Assembly: GCF_017589465.1 (NCBI RefSeq)
Contig: NZ_JAELYA010000001.1
Span: 372,001-436,000, forward strand
Direction: 5' to 3'
Length of the DNA: 64,000 nucleotides
Source of the DNA: Pseudomonas schmalbachii
GTDB lineage: Bacteria > Pseudomonadota > Gammaproteobacteria > Pseudomonadales > Pseudomonadaceae
Below, piece after piece: positions 34,154-44,012 of this stretch. Below the pieces are notes generated by a model. That model was not told the DNA's origin and made no database searches. It was given only the letters and a program-made list of their open reading frames with translations. The translations under genes were made by a program, and so were the position numbers. Numbering within the stretch: the first letter of the stretch is position 1; every line of letters begins with the position of its first letter.

Positions 34154-36010
34154 TCAGAAGCCCATGCGCAGGCTGAGGGCGATGAAGTCACGGTCGGTGG
34201 CACCGAACGGGGTGTTGCCGCTACCCGACCAGGACAACTCGGCTGAGTAGTTCTGCAGGTAGTCGGCCTTCACGCCGACCGAGCCCAGCAGGCGGTCCTC
34301 GACGAAATTGCCGTCGTAGGACCAGCCCTTGACGTCGTGGCCGAAGGCGACGAAGGGCGAGACGTTGATCCCGGCGAACAGCCCCGGATAGTTGAGCTGC
34401 GCGCGCAGCCGGTAGCCCCAGGAGAAGCGGCTGGCGTAGCCGTCGGCGCTGCAGGCGAGCTTCCGGTACTGCGGCGCGGCCCCCAGCGTGCAGCCGGCGG
34501 CGCTGCCCTGGGCCAGGTCCGAGCCGTACAGGTCGCCCTTGATGTAGCGGCGCTCGCTGAGGCTGGGCAGGTCGTGGACGTACTTCATCCCGGCCTCGCC
34601 GATCAGGTTGAGGCTGTCAGCCGCCAACACCTGCGGGATGGACTTGATGAAGCCGAGCGAGAGCTGCGATATCTCGCGCCGGTCGTAGCCGTTGTAGATC
34701 GAGCCGGGTGCCGCGTTGATGGCGTCCTGACCGAGGGTCAGGTCCTGGCCGATCGCCTGGCCGGTCAGCAGCGGGTTGCCGGCGAACGCGGGGATCAGGT
34801 CGCCGGTCGCCAGTTGCACCGGCTGGTTGGGGCGGTAGCTGTACTCGCCGAACACCGAGGTGCCCCAGAGATTGGTCGAGAAGCTCAGGCCGAATATGCG
34901 GATGTCCTCCGGATAGTCGGCGAAGTAGCGCCCGTTGGTGGCCTGCTGTCCCGGCAGCCAGCCCGCGCCCACGGCCGGGCGCAGGTCGGTGCGGATGCTG
35001 GCATAGGGCGTGCGCGAGTGGATGTTCAGTGCGTAGGCGCCGAACTCGGTGCCGATCTCCTCGGCGAAGTAGCGCAGCGCGACGCCGAACTGGCCGGCAT
35101 CGGATGGTTCGTTGTCCGGAGCGCGACGGATGATCAGGTCATTGCCGAAGCTGGTCGGATCGTTCGCGCCGCCCCGCGGCACACCGAAGCAGCCGTCCGG
35201 GATGTAGTCGTTGGTGGAGAAGTAGGTACCGCAGCCTTCCAGTACGGTCTTGCGCCACTCCAACTGGTAGAAGGCTTCCAGGCTCAGGCTGTCGGTCAGG
35301 CCGAGGTTGCCGTAGAGCATGGGCACCGGCAGCAGCGCTTCCTTGACCTGCGAGCCGGGCCGGCGCAGCGCCGCCACGTCGATGGGGTTGGCCGCGTTGA
35401 TGCCGTTCTGGAAGAACAGGCCCTCGCCCCAGTTGACCACCTGCTTGCCGATACGCGCATTGAGCGGGTGTTCGCCCAGTTCGAAATCGCCGAACAGGTA
35501 GGCGTCGAGCAGGGCCGCGCCCTGGAACTGGGCCAGTTCGTCGAAATGACTGTCGTCCAGCTTGCTGTCCGCCCGGTAGCCGTTGGCGGAGTGGCCGAAG
35601 TCCACTTCGCGGTTTTCCAGGACGTAGTCGTACCAGGCCTTGCCACGGACGAACGCCCCGTAGTTGCGCCAGTTCAGCTCCATTTCCCCGAGCAGCGTCA
35701 CCGGCGCGGATACCAGGTTGCGCTTGCGGAAGTTCAGGCGACCGTCGTCGCCGGTGCGCCCGCCGCTCGGGTTGAACTCGCCCGCCGAGCCATAGCCGAT
35801 GCTGTTGGCGTTGCCCTGGAAGATGTTGTCGCTGTCCGGCTTTTCGGCATTCCAGATGGCGCCGACGCTGAGGCTGCCATTGACGCGGCCGCCGATCTCG
35901 CCCCATTGGAACTCGCCGGCTTCGGCGCCCAGCGACACGGCCAGGGCCAGGGGAGAAAGAGCCGCCGCGGCCCGTGCAAGCCGCTCACGGCGGGTCTGTC
36001 GGTGAATCAT
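34154..36010 (-). CDS. DUF1302 beta-barrel protein
   Basis: 618 residues. Long basic signal sequence (MIHRQTRRERLARAAAALSPLALAVSLGAEAG), then a barrel-like sequence rich in alternating hydrophobic residues and aromatics, with FQWGEIGGRVNGSLSVGAIW at the start and ending in a phenylalanine-terminated strand (FIALSLRMGF), the usual outer-membrane assembly signal. Two cysteines pair in a loop (EGCGTYFSTNDYIPDGCFG). Probably an outer membrane channel for hydrophobic compounds. Confidence 0.86.
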   Translation of the reverse strand: MIHRQTRRERLARAAAALSPLALAVSLGAEAGEFQWGEIGGRVNGSLSVGAIWNAEKPDSDNIFQGNANSIGYGSAGEFNPSGGRTGDDGRLNFRKRNLVSAPVTLLGEMELNWRNYGAFVRGKAWYDYVLENREVDFGHSANGYRADSKLDDSHFDELAQFQGAALLDAYLFGDFELGEHPLNARIGKQVVNWGEGLFFQNGINAANPIDVAALRRPGSQVKEALLPVPMLYGNLGLTDSLSLEAFYQLEWRKTVLEGCGTYFSTNDYIPDGCFGVPRGGANDPTSFGNDLIIRRAPDNEPSDAGQFGVALRYFAEEIGTEFGAYALNIHSRTPYASIRTDLRPAVGAGWLPGQQATNGRYFADYPEDIRIFGLSFSTNLWGTSVFGEYSYRPNQPVQLATGDLIPAFAGNPLLTGQAIGQDLTLGQDAINAAPGSIYNGYDRREISQLSLGFIKSIPQVLAADSLNLIGEAGMKYVHDLPSLSERRYIKGDLYGSDLAQGSAAGCTLGAAPQYRKLACSADGYASRFSWGYRLRAQLNYPGLFAGINVSPFVAFGHDVKGWSYDGNFVEDRLLGSVGVKADYLQNYSAELSWSGSGNTPFGATDRDFIALSLRMGF

Positions 36011-36152
36011 GATGCTGCCCTCATGCTTGTTTTTATGTGAGTTGCTATGTGAGGTACTGGGAGCCCGATTCCGGCGCGAGCGCGGTCGCCCCACTCCGGC
36101 AAGGCGTGGGCGTGTGGTGGGATCGGGTGTTGGGAGTGGTCTGGCCGCTGGA

Positions 36153-37481
36153 TTACCCGGGAATGGCCTTGAGCACGGCGCTGACCATGGCGTTGAAGGC
36201 TTCCTGGGAATCGCTCGGACGCAATGCAGGCGCCGCGCCGGCCCCGGCCTGGGTGGCGCGCGGCTGCATGTCGGCGGCGGAGGCGAGCTTGACGATCACC
36301 AGTTCGCGGGCTGGGTTAATGTAGATCTTCTGGCCGAAACGCCCGGCCGCCTCCACCGAACCATCGCCGTCGTTCTTCTGGTACCAGTAGTTGCGGTAGG
36401 AGTAGCCGTCCCGCCCCCTGGCCTTGCCGCTGGCGGCGACCAGGGCGCGGTTGTCATGGGGAGCGAGGCCCGACTGCACGGCGCGGACGAACGAGTCCTG
36501 CCGATCCTCGCTGGCCAGGGCAAGACGCACCGCCTCGGCGAAACGTCCCGTATCGCGCAGGCTGCTGCTCAACCCGCCGCTGGCCATTTCGATACCCTGC
36601 TCGTCCACCAGCATGTCGGCATCGTCCGCGGCAAAGCGCGACCAGATCCGCTCCGACACCAGGCTGCTCCAGCTCTGGCCGGTGATCCGGCTGATGGCCC
36701 AGGCGACCGCCTCCGGGGAGCCGTTCTGGTAGAAGAACAGTGGCTCTCCGGACTGCCCCGGCACACTGCGCACCACCTTGAGGAAGTCGTAGATGGTGCC
36801 CGGCATGCCGGGCTTGCGCGGGAAAATCCCGGTCGCGGCGAACAGCCCGATATCCGGCGGCACATCGCTGGGATAGCTGACGGCAACTTCCATATCGAGG
36901 TTCTGCTGGACGCTGGCATCGCCGAACGGCGTGCCGGCCAGCTCCGGCACATAGCGGGACAGCCTGGCCTGCGGGTCCAGCCGTCCCTCGGAGACGAGCT
37001 GGGCGGCGAGCAGGCCGGTGACCGACTTGGTCATCGAGGCCCAGATGTGTGGCTGGCCTGCGGAGAAGCGCTCGAAGTAACGCTCGTAGACCACCTCCCC
37101 CTTGTGCAGGACGAGGAAGCCGTCGGTGTCGGTCTCATTCAGGTAGCGGGCAAGCGTCATCGACTGCTTGCCAACGGGAAAGGCCAGGATGCTCAGGTCG
37201 CGCGACTCACCACCCGGCAGCGCCAGCGGCGACTCCGCCCGGGCGACATTGCGCGTGGGCGACAGCTCCCGCGCATGGCTGACGGCCCAGCGCAGATAGG
37301 GCATGCGGAAGGCGTTGGCCTTGGTCACACGCTGCTCGGCCGCCGGCGGAAAGCCCTGCATGACGCCCGCGCCGTCCACCGCGAACGCGGGTTGCAGGCC
37401 AAGGGTCGTGAGCAGCAGGCAGGCGGCGGCAACTCGTTTGCAAGGGGCAGGCACGATGATGGATATCGGTGGGATGTTCAT
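36153..37481 (-). CDS. Serine hydrolase, class C beta-lactamase fold
   Basis: 442 residues with a signal peptide (about 1-34). SxxK motif SMTK (149-152) and a YxN motif in FFYQNGSPEAVAW. Members act as esterases, amidases or peptidases in the periplasm. It is transcribed towards the DUF1302 gene (142-base gap) and could be the first gene of that operon. The LysR gene is divergent from it. Confidence 0.85.
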   Translation of the reverse strand: MNIPPISIIVPAPCKRVAAACLLLTTLGLQPAFAVDGAGVMQGFPPAAEQRVTKANAFRMPYLRWAVSHARELSPTRNVARAESPLALPGGESRDLSILAFPVGKQSMTLARYLNETDTDGFLVLHKGEVVYERYFERFSAGQPHIWASMTKSVTGLLAAQLVSEGRLDPQARLSRYVPELAGTPFGDASVQQNLDMEVAVSYPSDVPPDIGLFAATGIFPRKPGMPGTIYDFLKVVRSVPGQSGEPLFFYQNGSPEAVAWAISRITGQSWSSLVSERIWSRFAADDADMLVDEQGIEMASGGLSSSLRDTGRFAEAVRLALASEDRQDSFVRAVQSGLAPHDNRALVAASGKARGRDGYSYRNYWYQKNDGDGSVEAAGRFGQKIYINPARELVIVKLASAADMQPRATQAGAGAAPALRPSDSQEAFNAMVSAVLKAIPG

Positions 37482-37570
37482 TGTTGTTGTGTCCTTCCGG
37501 GCCAGTGCGGGGCACGCCCCCGGCTGTCCGCGATTCTTGTGGTGAGGCTCCAGTCTGTGAGAACGTCAGG

Positions 37571-37595
37571 CATAAGCGCAATGAACCATAAGCGC
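37571..37595. promoter_or_regulatory. Direct repeats before the LysR gene
   Basis: CATAAGCGC occurs twice, 16 bases apart (37571-37579 and 37587-37595), between the divergent serine hydrolase and LysR genes. A possible binding site for the LysR protein. Confidence 0.45.
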
Positions 37596-37620
37596 CAATC
37601 TCATAACCAAGTGGAATGCC

Positions 37621-38532
37621 ATGGACACTCGCGATCTCGAATACGTGGTCTGCATCCAGCAGCAAGGAACCATCGGCAAGGCCGCCGATGCGCTGGGCAT
37701 CAGCCAGCCCGCGCTGACCAAGGCCGTGCGGCGGGTCGAGCAGCAACTGGGCATCCAGCTGTTCGAACGCCTTCCGCAAGGCATGCGCGCCACCCAGGCT
37801 GGCGAGCTGTTTCTGGAGCGGGCGAAGCACCTGAGCCGCGACTTCGACGATGCGCTCGCCGAGATGCGCTGCATCAGCACTGGCGAACAGGGCGTCGTGC
37901 GGCTCGGCTACTCCCCCACTTTCCCCGATACCCTGGTCGTCGCCGCCTGCCGCCGGCTCATGCGCGAACGCCCGGCAGCCCGGCTGCGCCTGCGCTGTCG
38001 CATGGCCAGGGAACTGCTGGAAGCGCTGGACGCCGGCGAGCTGGACATGGCGTTCGTGCCGATACCGGATTCGAACCGCGAATTCGCCATGCAGCCGCTG
38101 TATGAAGATCGCCTGGTGGTCGCCGCGGACCCGGGCCATCCCCTGGTCGCGCGACGGCAGGTGACTCTCGCCGATCTCCAGGGCGAGGAATGGCTATTGC
38201 CCGCCGGACACATGACGGTTCGGCAGATGCTGGAAGCGGCCTTCCGCCAGCGCGGACTGCCTCCACCCGCATTGCGCGCCGAGGCCGACTTCAGCAGCGA
38301 GATTCTCTACCAACTGGTCGAGGGAACCCGGCTGCTGACACTGGCACGTCACGGAAAGGGTTTCCTCGGCACCGGCCTGGCGGCCATCGACCTGGCTCCG
38401 AAGGAACTCGAACTGGATCGTTGCGTTGGAATCGTCACCCGCGCCCAGGGCTACCTGTCGCCGGTTTGCCAGCGGACGATCGAGCTGTTCAGGGAGGAGA
38501 TGGCGAAGAAGGATGTGCTGCAGTGGTTGTAG
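37621..38532 (+). CDS. LysR-family transcriptional regulator
   Basis: 303 residues. N-terminal winged helix-turn-helix (DLEYVVCIQQQGTIGKAADALGISQPALTKAVRRVEQQLGIQLFERLPQGMRATQAG) and a periplasmic-binding-protein-like effector domain. Divergent from the serine hydrolase/DUF1302/RND/sulfatase operon, the likely target. Effector unknown. Confidence 0.9.
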   Translation: MDTRDLEYVVCIQQQGTIGKAADALGISQPALTKAVRRVEQQLGIQLFERLPQGMRATQAGELFLERAKHLSRDFDDALAEMRCISTGEQGVVRLGYSPTFPDTLVVAACRRLMRERPAARLRLRCRMARELLEALDAGELDMAFVPIPDSNREFAMQPLYEDRLVVAADPGHPLVARRQVTLADLQGEEWLLPAGHMTVRQMLEAAFRQRGLPPPALRAEADFSSEILYQLVEGTRLLTLARHGKGFLGTGLAAIDLAPKELELDRCVGIVTRAQGYLSPVCQRTIELFREEMAKKDVLQWL

Positions 38533-38740
38533 GGAAGTGTCGAAAATGACTATCGACCGCCACCCCACCCGGTCCATCCCCCTATAAGGCGTGGGTCAAC
38601 CGGCGAAGCGGTTGTGTTAAACAGGCGCTACTGTCTTGTGCTTTTGCCGGTAATGGACCCCGGTGCGATTCCGAACGTTCCGGATGGCAACGCCCAGACA
38701 AACCGGCCCCATTTTCCGACGATATCTGCGCCAATCCGCG

Positions 38741-41401
38741 ATGAACCGACCAGTCCTCAAGCTCAACAAGTTCCGTCCTCCGCGCCTGCCTGTGGCGACC
38801 CTTGCTCGCCCGGCGCTGCTTCAGCGTCTGCGCGAGGCGCCGCAGCGCGACGTGCTGTTGAGTCTGGTCCGGGCGCCGCTGGGCTATGGCAAGAGCACGC
38901 TGCTGGCCCAGTACGCCGCGGGCCTGGAATCGCCGTGGGCCTGGTATCGGCTGGACAGCGGCGACAACCAGCCGCTCGCCCTGATCCTGCACCTGCACCA
39001 CGCGCTCGGCCTGCCGGCGCCGCAGCCTCCGGTGAACGTGGACTGCTTGTGGGCCGCCATCGTCGGTCATCTGGAGGGATTGCAGAGCCGCTTCACCCTG
39101 ATCCTCGACGACCTCCACCTGCTGCGATCCGGCCCGGCCTGCCGTTACCTGGAAGAACTGCTCCAGCACTCGCCGGGCAATCTGCACCTGCTCGCCGCCT
39201 GCGAAGGGGAGCCCGCCCTGCCGCTCAACCACCTGCGCCGCGACCAGCGGCTGCAGACCGTGGATGCGCTCGAACTGGCGCTGGGCAGCGAGGAAATCCT
39301 CGAACTGGGGCAGGTGCGCGGGCAGGTACTGGACAGCGACCTGGCCTATGTAATGCGCTCCGGCAGCGAAGGCTGGATCAGCGGGATTCTCTTCGCCCTG
39401 GCCCTGCGCGCGGAACAGGGTTACCCGGACACCTCAAGGCGGGAGGCATTGCGCCTGCTGGCCCAGCAGACCTTCGAGCACGTGGCCGGCTACTTCCGCG
39501 AGGAGGTGCTGCGCCCGCTGTCGGCGCCGTTGCTGCATTTCCTCGAACGGGTGGCCGTGGTCAGGGCCTTCGATGCCGACCTCGCCGCCAGCCTGAGCGG
39601 CACGGACAACACGCCCCTGCTGATCCGCCAGTTGCAGAACCGCGACCTGTTCATCCAGCAGCGCGGCGACGAACGCCTGGTCTACCGTCTCCATCCCCTG
39701 CTGCGCCGCACTCTCTACCAGTCGTTGCGCCAGCGCGATCCCGGACGGGTCAGCCAGTTGCACCGGCAGGCCGCCGACTGGCTGATGGAGCGCCACCACT
39801 ACACCGAAGCGGTCTACCAGCTGGGCCGCGCCCGTGACTTCAACCGCCTGCTGGCCGCCATCGAGCGGCACAGTTTCGACCTGCTGCGCGAGGGCGAGGT
39901 CAACGCCATCGTCGACTTCCTCGCCGACCTGCCGGGCGAGGATGCCGCCGACCATTTCACCCTGGCAGTCACCGAAGCCAGCACGGTGATCGTCACCAAC
40001 GACGTTTCCCATGCCAGCCGCTGCCTGCGCCGCCTGGACCGCCTGGTGCGGCGGCGCGAGACACCGGGCCGGCGCCCGGAGCGCGTGCACCAGACCCTTG
40101 GCTTCCTGCGCAGCCGCCTGGCCGCCCTCGGCGGAAACTTCAGCCACGGCCTGAACCTGGTGGACCGCACCCTGCGCCAGTACCCGCAAGCCAGTGCCGC
40201 GACCGCCGTGCTGCGTTTCAACCGCGCGTCCTGCCTGTTCGCCCTCGGCCGGCTGCATCGCGCCCGTGAGGACGCCACGCGTGCCCTGGCCGAGCTCGAA
40301 GCGCTGGGCTTCGTCGGCTACACCAACATGCTGCAACTGCTGCTGGGGCAGATCGAACTGGCGCTGGGCCTGATCGACCTGGCCGAGCAGCGCTTCCTCG
40401 CCCTCGGCCAGCCGCGGCCCAGCGGCGCGCCACGCAACTTCTACGACCTCTTCCAGCACCTCGGCCAGGGCCAGGTCCTGCTACTGCGCAACCGTCCGGC
40501 GCAGGCCGCGCACTGCTTCAGCCTGGCCGAAGCGCTGGCACTGGATTTCCCGCATTGCGCCGGCCTGCCCTGGGTGCTCCACCACCAGGCCTGCCGGCAT
40601 GCCGCCCAGGGCGAACTGGCCCAGGCTCGTGCCCGCTGGGACGAGGCCCGGCGCCTGGCCCGCCAGTTCAAGCTGTTCGCCCTGTACCGCCAGGTCGGCG
40701 CCTGGCGCGCGCGGCTGGCAGTGCGGGAATCCGACAGCGACTACATCCTCGCCTGGCTGGAAGAGTGGCACTGGTGCCGGCGGCACTACGGCGCCGAACT
40801 GCAACCCGAGGAATGGCTGGCGTACGCCTGGGTGCAACGGCACCTCGGCCAGCAGGGCAGCGCCGAACAGATCGCCCTCAACCTGCGCGAACTGGCTCAG
40901 GCGGAAGACAACCACCAACTGCAACTGGACCTGCACCTGCTGGATGCCGCCCTGCATCAGGACAAGGGCGATCGCGCCGCCGCCCTGGCCAGCCTGGAGC
41001 AGGCCCTGCAACTGGCGGCCCGGGACGGCTACGGCCAGTTGCTGCAGTTCGAGGGTGGCGAACTCGGCGAACTGTTCCGCCTGTTGGTCACCCCGCAGGC
41101 ACGCCGCCAGTACGACCTCGACCAGCCGCTGCCGCCGCGCGAGCGACTCGCCACGGTGCTGCAGGGCCTGTCGCCCAACGTCCCGCGCGACGTCCAGCGC
41201 CAGTTGGAACCCCTGACCCCGCGCGAGCAGGACGTGCTGCGCCGCATGGCCCGCGGCCAGGGCAACCAGCAGATCGCCGACGGCCTGTACATCAGCCTCA
41301 GCACGGTGAAGACGCACATCAACAACCTGTTCCGCAAACTCAATGCCAGCGACCGCGACGCCGCACTGCAGGCTGCCCGCACATTGAACCTGCTGGACTG
41401 A
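38741..41401 (+). CDS. MalT-like LuxR-family ATPase regulator
   Basis: 886 residues. Walker A in RAPLGYGKSTLLAQY (about residue 45), Walker B-like LILDDLHLL (about 122), a long helical TPR-like middle part (about 330-800), and a C-terminal LuxR helix-turn-helix (LTPREQDVLRRMARGQGNQQIADGLYISLSTVKTHINNLFRKLNASDRDAAL). Such STAND regulators bind an inducer and activate nearby genes. The acyl-CoA dehydrogenase downstream or the exporter cluster are candidate targets. I took the ATG at 38741, since the upstream extension to 38663 reads as non-coding. Confidence 0.88.
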   Translation: MNRPVLKLNKFRPPRLPVATLARPALLQRLREAPQRDVLLSLVRAPLGYGKSTLLAQYAAGLESPWAWYRLDSGDNQPLALILHLHHALGLPAPQPPVNVDCLWAAIVGHLEGLQSRFTLILDDLHLLRSGPACRYLEELLQHSPGNLHLLAACEGEPALPLNHLRRDQRLQTVDALELALGSEEILELGQVRGQVLDSDLAYVMRSGSEGWISGILFALALRAEQGYPDTSRREALRLLAQQTFEHVAGYFREEVLRPLSAPLLHFLERVAVVRAFDADLAASLSGTDNTPLLIRQLQNRDLFIQQRGDERLVYRLHPLLRRTLYQSLRQRDPGRVSQLHRQAADWLMERHHYTEAVYQLGRARDFNRLLAAIERHSFDLLREGEVNAIVDFLADLPGEDAADHFTLAVTEASTVIVTNDVSHASRCLRRLDRLVRRRETPGRRPERVHQTLGFLRSRLAALGGNFSHGLNLVDRTLRQYPQASAATAVLRFNRASCLFALGRLHRAREDATRALAELEALGFVGYTNMLQLLLGQIELALGLIDLAEQRFLALGQPRPSGAPRNFYDLFQHLGQGQVLLLRNRPAQAAHCFSLAEALALDFPHCAGLPWVLHHQACRHAAQGELAQARARWDEARRLARQFKLFALYRQVGAWRARLAVRESDSDYILAWLEEWHWCRRHYGAELQPEEWLAYAWVQRHLGQQGSAEQIALNLRELAQAEDNHQLQLDLHLLDAALHQDKGDRAAALASLEQALQLAARDGYGQLLQFEGGELGELFRLLVTPQARRQYDLDQPLPPRERLATVLQGLSPNVPRDVQRQLEPLTPREQDVLRRMARGQGNQQIADGLYISLSTVKTHINNLFRKLNASDRDAALQAARTLNLLD

Positions 41402-41512
41402 ATCCACCTGCTGCTCCACCTGTCTCCACCCGCAAATCCACCCCCGGGTAGGACGCAGCCGCCCCCTGCAACTGCTAAAAAAGCGGCACATCTCACCCGC
41501 AAGGAATTCGGT

Positions 41513-43300
41513 ATGCCCGCCTACCAGGCCCCCGTGCGCGACCTGCGCTTCGTCATCCATGAACTGCTCGACCTGCCGGGCCACTACCAGCAGTTGCAAG
41601 GCTGCGAGGCGGTGGACGGCGATACGCTGAACGCCATTCTCGAAGAAGGCGCGCGCTTCGCCGAAGAGGTCCTGGCGCCGCTCAACCGGGTCGGCGACGA
41701 GCACGGCTGCCACTGGCAGGACGGCAAGGTCACCACTCCGCCCGGCTTCGCCGCCGCCTACCACCAGTTCGCCGAAAACGGCTGGGCCGCCCTGGAGAAG
41801 CCTGCGGCATTCGGCGGCCAGGGTCTGCCGGGGTCGCTCGCCAGCGCCATCAACGAAATGCTGTTCAGTGCGAACCATGCCTGGGCCATGTACGCCTCCC
41901 TGAGCAGCGGCGCGGTCAGCACCATCGACGCCCATGGCACGGACGATCTGCGCGCATGCTTCCTGCCGCCGCTGATCGAGGGCCGCTGGAGCGGCACCAT
42001 GTGCCTGACCGAAGCCCATTGCGGCTCCGACCTCGGCCTGCTGCGCACCCGCGCCGTGCCTGAAGCCGATGGCAGCTACCGGATCAGCGGCAGCAAGATC
42101 TTCATTTCCGCCGGCGAGCACGACATCACCGAGAACATCGTCCACCTGGTGCTGGCCCGCATCGAAGGCGCGCCGGCCGGGGTCAAGGGCATCTCGCTGT
42201 TCGCCGTGCCGAAGGTCATGGTCAATGCCGACGGCAGCCTCGGCGAGCGCAACGGCGTGAGCTGCGGCTCCATCGAGCACAAGATGGGCATCCACGGCAA
42301 CGCCACCTGCGTGATGAACTTCGACGGCGCCACCGGCTATCTGCTCGGCGAGGCCAACCGCGGCATGAGCGCGATGTTCACCTTCATCAACGAATCGCGC
42401 CTGGCAGTCGCCCAGCAGGGCCAGGGACATTGCGAGGCGAGCTTCCAGGGCGCCCTGCGCTATGCCCGCGAGCGCGTGCAGATGCGCGCCGAGCCGCGCC
42501 TGAAGCCGGAGCAGCCGGCCGACCCGATCATCGGCCACGCCGACGTGCGCCGCATGCTGCTGACCCAGAAGGCCTACGCCGAGGGTGGCCGCATGCTCAA
42601 CCTGGCCTGCGCGCAACTGGTCGACCAGCTCCACCACGGTGCCACGGAGACCACCAAGAACGCCGCCGCGCGACGCCTGGCGCTGCTCACGCCGATCGCC
42701 AAGGGCTTCCTCACCGAGGCCGGCATCGAGGCGGCGCAGCTCGGTGTGCAGGTGTTCGGCGGCCACGGCTTCATCCGCGAATGGGGCATGGAACAGATTT
42801 CCCGCGACGTGCGCATCACCGCCATCTACGAAGGCACCAACAGCATCCAGGGCATCGACCTGCTGACCCGCAAGGTGCTGGCGGACGACGGCGCCGAGCT
42901 GAATGCACTGCTCGACGAGATGGACAGCTTCTGCGCCGACTGCAAGGCCCCGCGCGAACTGGCGCAGCAACTGGCCCGGCAAGTGGCGACCTGGCGCGAG
43001 CTGACCGGCTGGCTGAAAGTCGCGCAGAAGGATGACGCCAACCTGATCGGCGCCGGCGCCTTCGATTACCTGATGCTCGCCGGCTACACCCTGCTCGGCT
43101 ACTACTGGCTGCGCGCCGCCGCCATCGCCGAAGGCGAGCTGGCCGCCGGCAACAGCGATGTCGACTTCTACATCGGCAAACGCGAGACCGCCCGCTTCTT
43201 CATGCAGCGCCTGCTGCCACGCGCCAACCAGCATCGGGCACTGATCGAAAGCGGCAGCGCCAACCTGATGGACATCCCGGACAGCGCCTTCGGCCGCTGA
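41513..43300 (+). CDS. Acyl-CoA dehydrogenase with C-terminal extension
   Basis: 595 residues, longer than ordinary acyl-CoA dehydrogenases (~380). Core motifs: GTMCLTEAHCGSDLG, ISGSKIFISAGEHD, and AIYEGTNSIQGIDLL holding the catalytic glutamate. The last ~130 residues (from about 465) form the extra helical domain of the DmdC/FadE-like long subgroup. 111 bases after the MalT-like gene. Substrate not visible from sequence. Confidence 0.9.
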   Translation: MPAYQAPVRDLRFVIHELLDLPGHYQQLQGCEAVDGDTLNAILEEGARFAEEVLAPLNRVGDEHGCHWQDGKVTTPPGFAAAYHQFAENGWAALEKPAAFGGQGLPGSLASAINEMLFSANHAWAMYASLSSGAVSTIDAHGTDDLRACFLPPLIEGRWSGTMCLTEAHCGSDLGLLRTRAVPEADGSYRISGSKIFISAGEHDITENIVHLVLARIEGAPAGVKGISLFAVPKVMVNADGSLGERNGVSCGSIEHKMGIHGNATCVMNFDGATGYLLGEANRGMSAMFTFINESRLAVAQQGQGHCEASFQGALRYARERVQMRAEPRLKPEQPADPIIGHADVRRMLLTQKAYAEGGRMLNLACAQLVDQLHHGATETTKNAAARRLALLTPIAKGFLTEAGIEAAQLGVQVFGGHGFIREWGMEQISRDVRITAIYEGTNSIQGIDLLTRKVLADDGAELNALLDEMDSFCADCKAPRELAQQLARQVATWRELTGWLKVAQKDDANLIGAGAFDYLMLAGYTLLGYYWLRAAAIAEGELAAGNSDVDFYIGKRETARFFMQRLLPRANQHRALIESGSANLMDIPDSAFGR

Positions 43301-43331
43301 TTGCCCGCACCTACGGGCTGCAATGCCCACC

Positions 43332-43405
43332 GTAGGTTGGCGCTGAGCAACGCGAAGCCCAACATCGCCATCGTTGGGCTTCACTGCGTTCAGCACCAAC
43401 CTACG
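43332..43405. repeat. GTAGGTTGGCGCTGAGC inverted repeat, copy 2
   Basis: Almost identical to 26681-26754, and the shared sequence begins several bases earlier (CAATGCCCACC). Confidence 0.92.
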
Positions 43406-43593
43406 CGGGTTCTGGCCCAGAGCGTAGGGTGGAAATCGCGAAGCATTTCCACCATCCGCACGGGGCAACGGTGGACAAGCAGAGCGTTGTCCACCCTACG
43501 CCTACGTTCGGCACGAGCGAACCGTAGGAGCGGCCCATGGCCGCGATTCGCGGGCATGGCCCGCTCCTACAGTCGGCTGCGGAGCAAATTCCT

Positions 43594-43660
43594 GTAGGAG
43601 CGAGCTCTGCTCGCGAACACCGGCAAAGCAAAAAGCTTCGCGAGCAGAGCTCGCTCCTAC
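43594..43660. repeat. GAGCTCTGCTCGCGAA inverted repeat, copy 2
   Basis: Same element as 15445-15510 and 54624-54689. Confidence 0.92.
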
Positions 43661-44012
43661 AAAAGCATCATCGGCGGCAAGACAGTTGCTCCTGCGGCTC
43701 GACGCTCCTGGCAATCACCTTCCGGACAAACCCGGAAGGCACGCCCTGCAACGCCAGAAAAAGTTAAACTTCCCCTTTATATTCAATTAGTTAATTTCAA
43801 AACCGTTTCCCCGGAATCCGGAACGAATGCGCTGTCGCGCTCCATACACTGGACAGACGGTCCGCACCTGATTTCCGGGCGGAGGCATGTCGTCCTGTCG
43901 TCCCGCCAGATGCCGCTTTCGCACCGCCGATGCGGTGAGCCCATGGACCAGATTCCAGCCCCCGGCCGTTGCGTCGGGGGACTTCATTCGACCCGCCTGA
44001 GGTAATGCAAGC

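Larger units (their letters stand above)
43301..44012. other. Repeat-filled intergenic region
   Basis: 712 bases without a gene. From left to right: GTAGGTTGG element (43332-43405), a GTAGGGTGGAAATCGCGAAG / TTGTCCACCCTACG pair (43423-43500), a GTAGGAGC...GCTCCTAC palindrome (43524-43570) and the GAGCTCTGCTCG inverted repeat (43594-43660). 43760-43800 is an AT-rich stretch that may hold the promoter of the alcohol dehydrogenase gene at 44013. Confidence 0.75.

Noticed and set aside
40481-43468. 995-residue minus-strand frame across the MalT-like and acyl-CoA dehydrogenase genes
   Set aside because: It spans two real plus-strand genes and an intergenic repeat, so it cannot be a gene.
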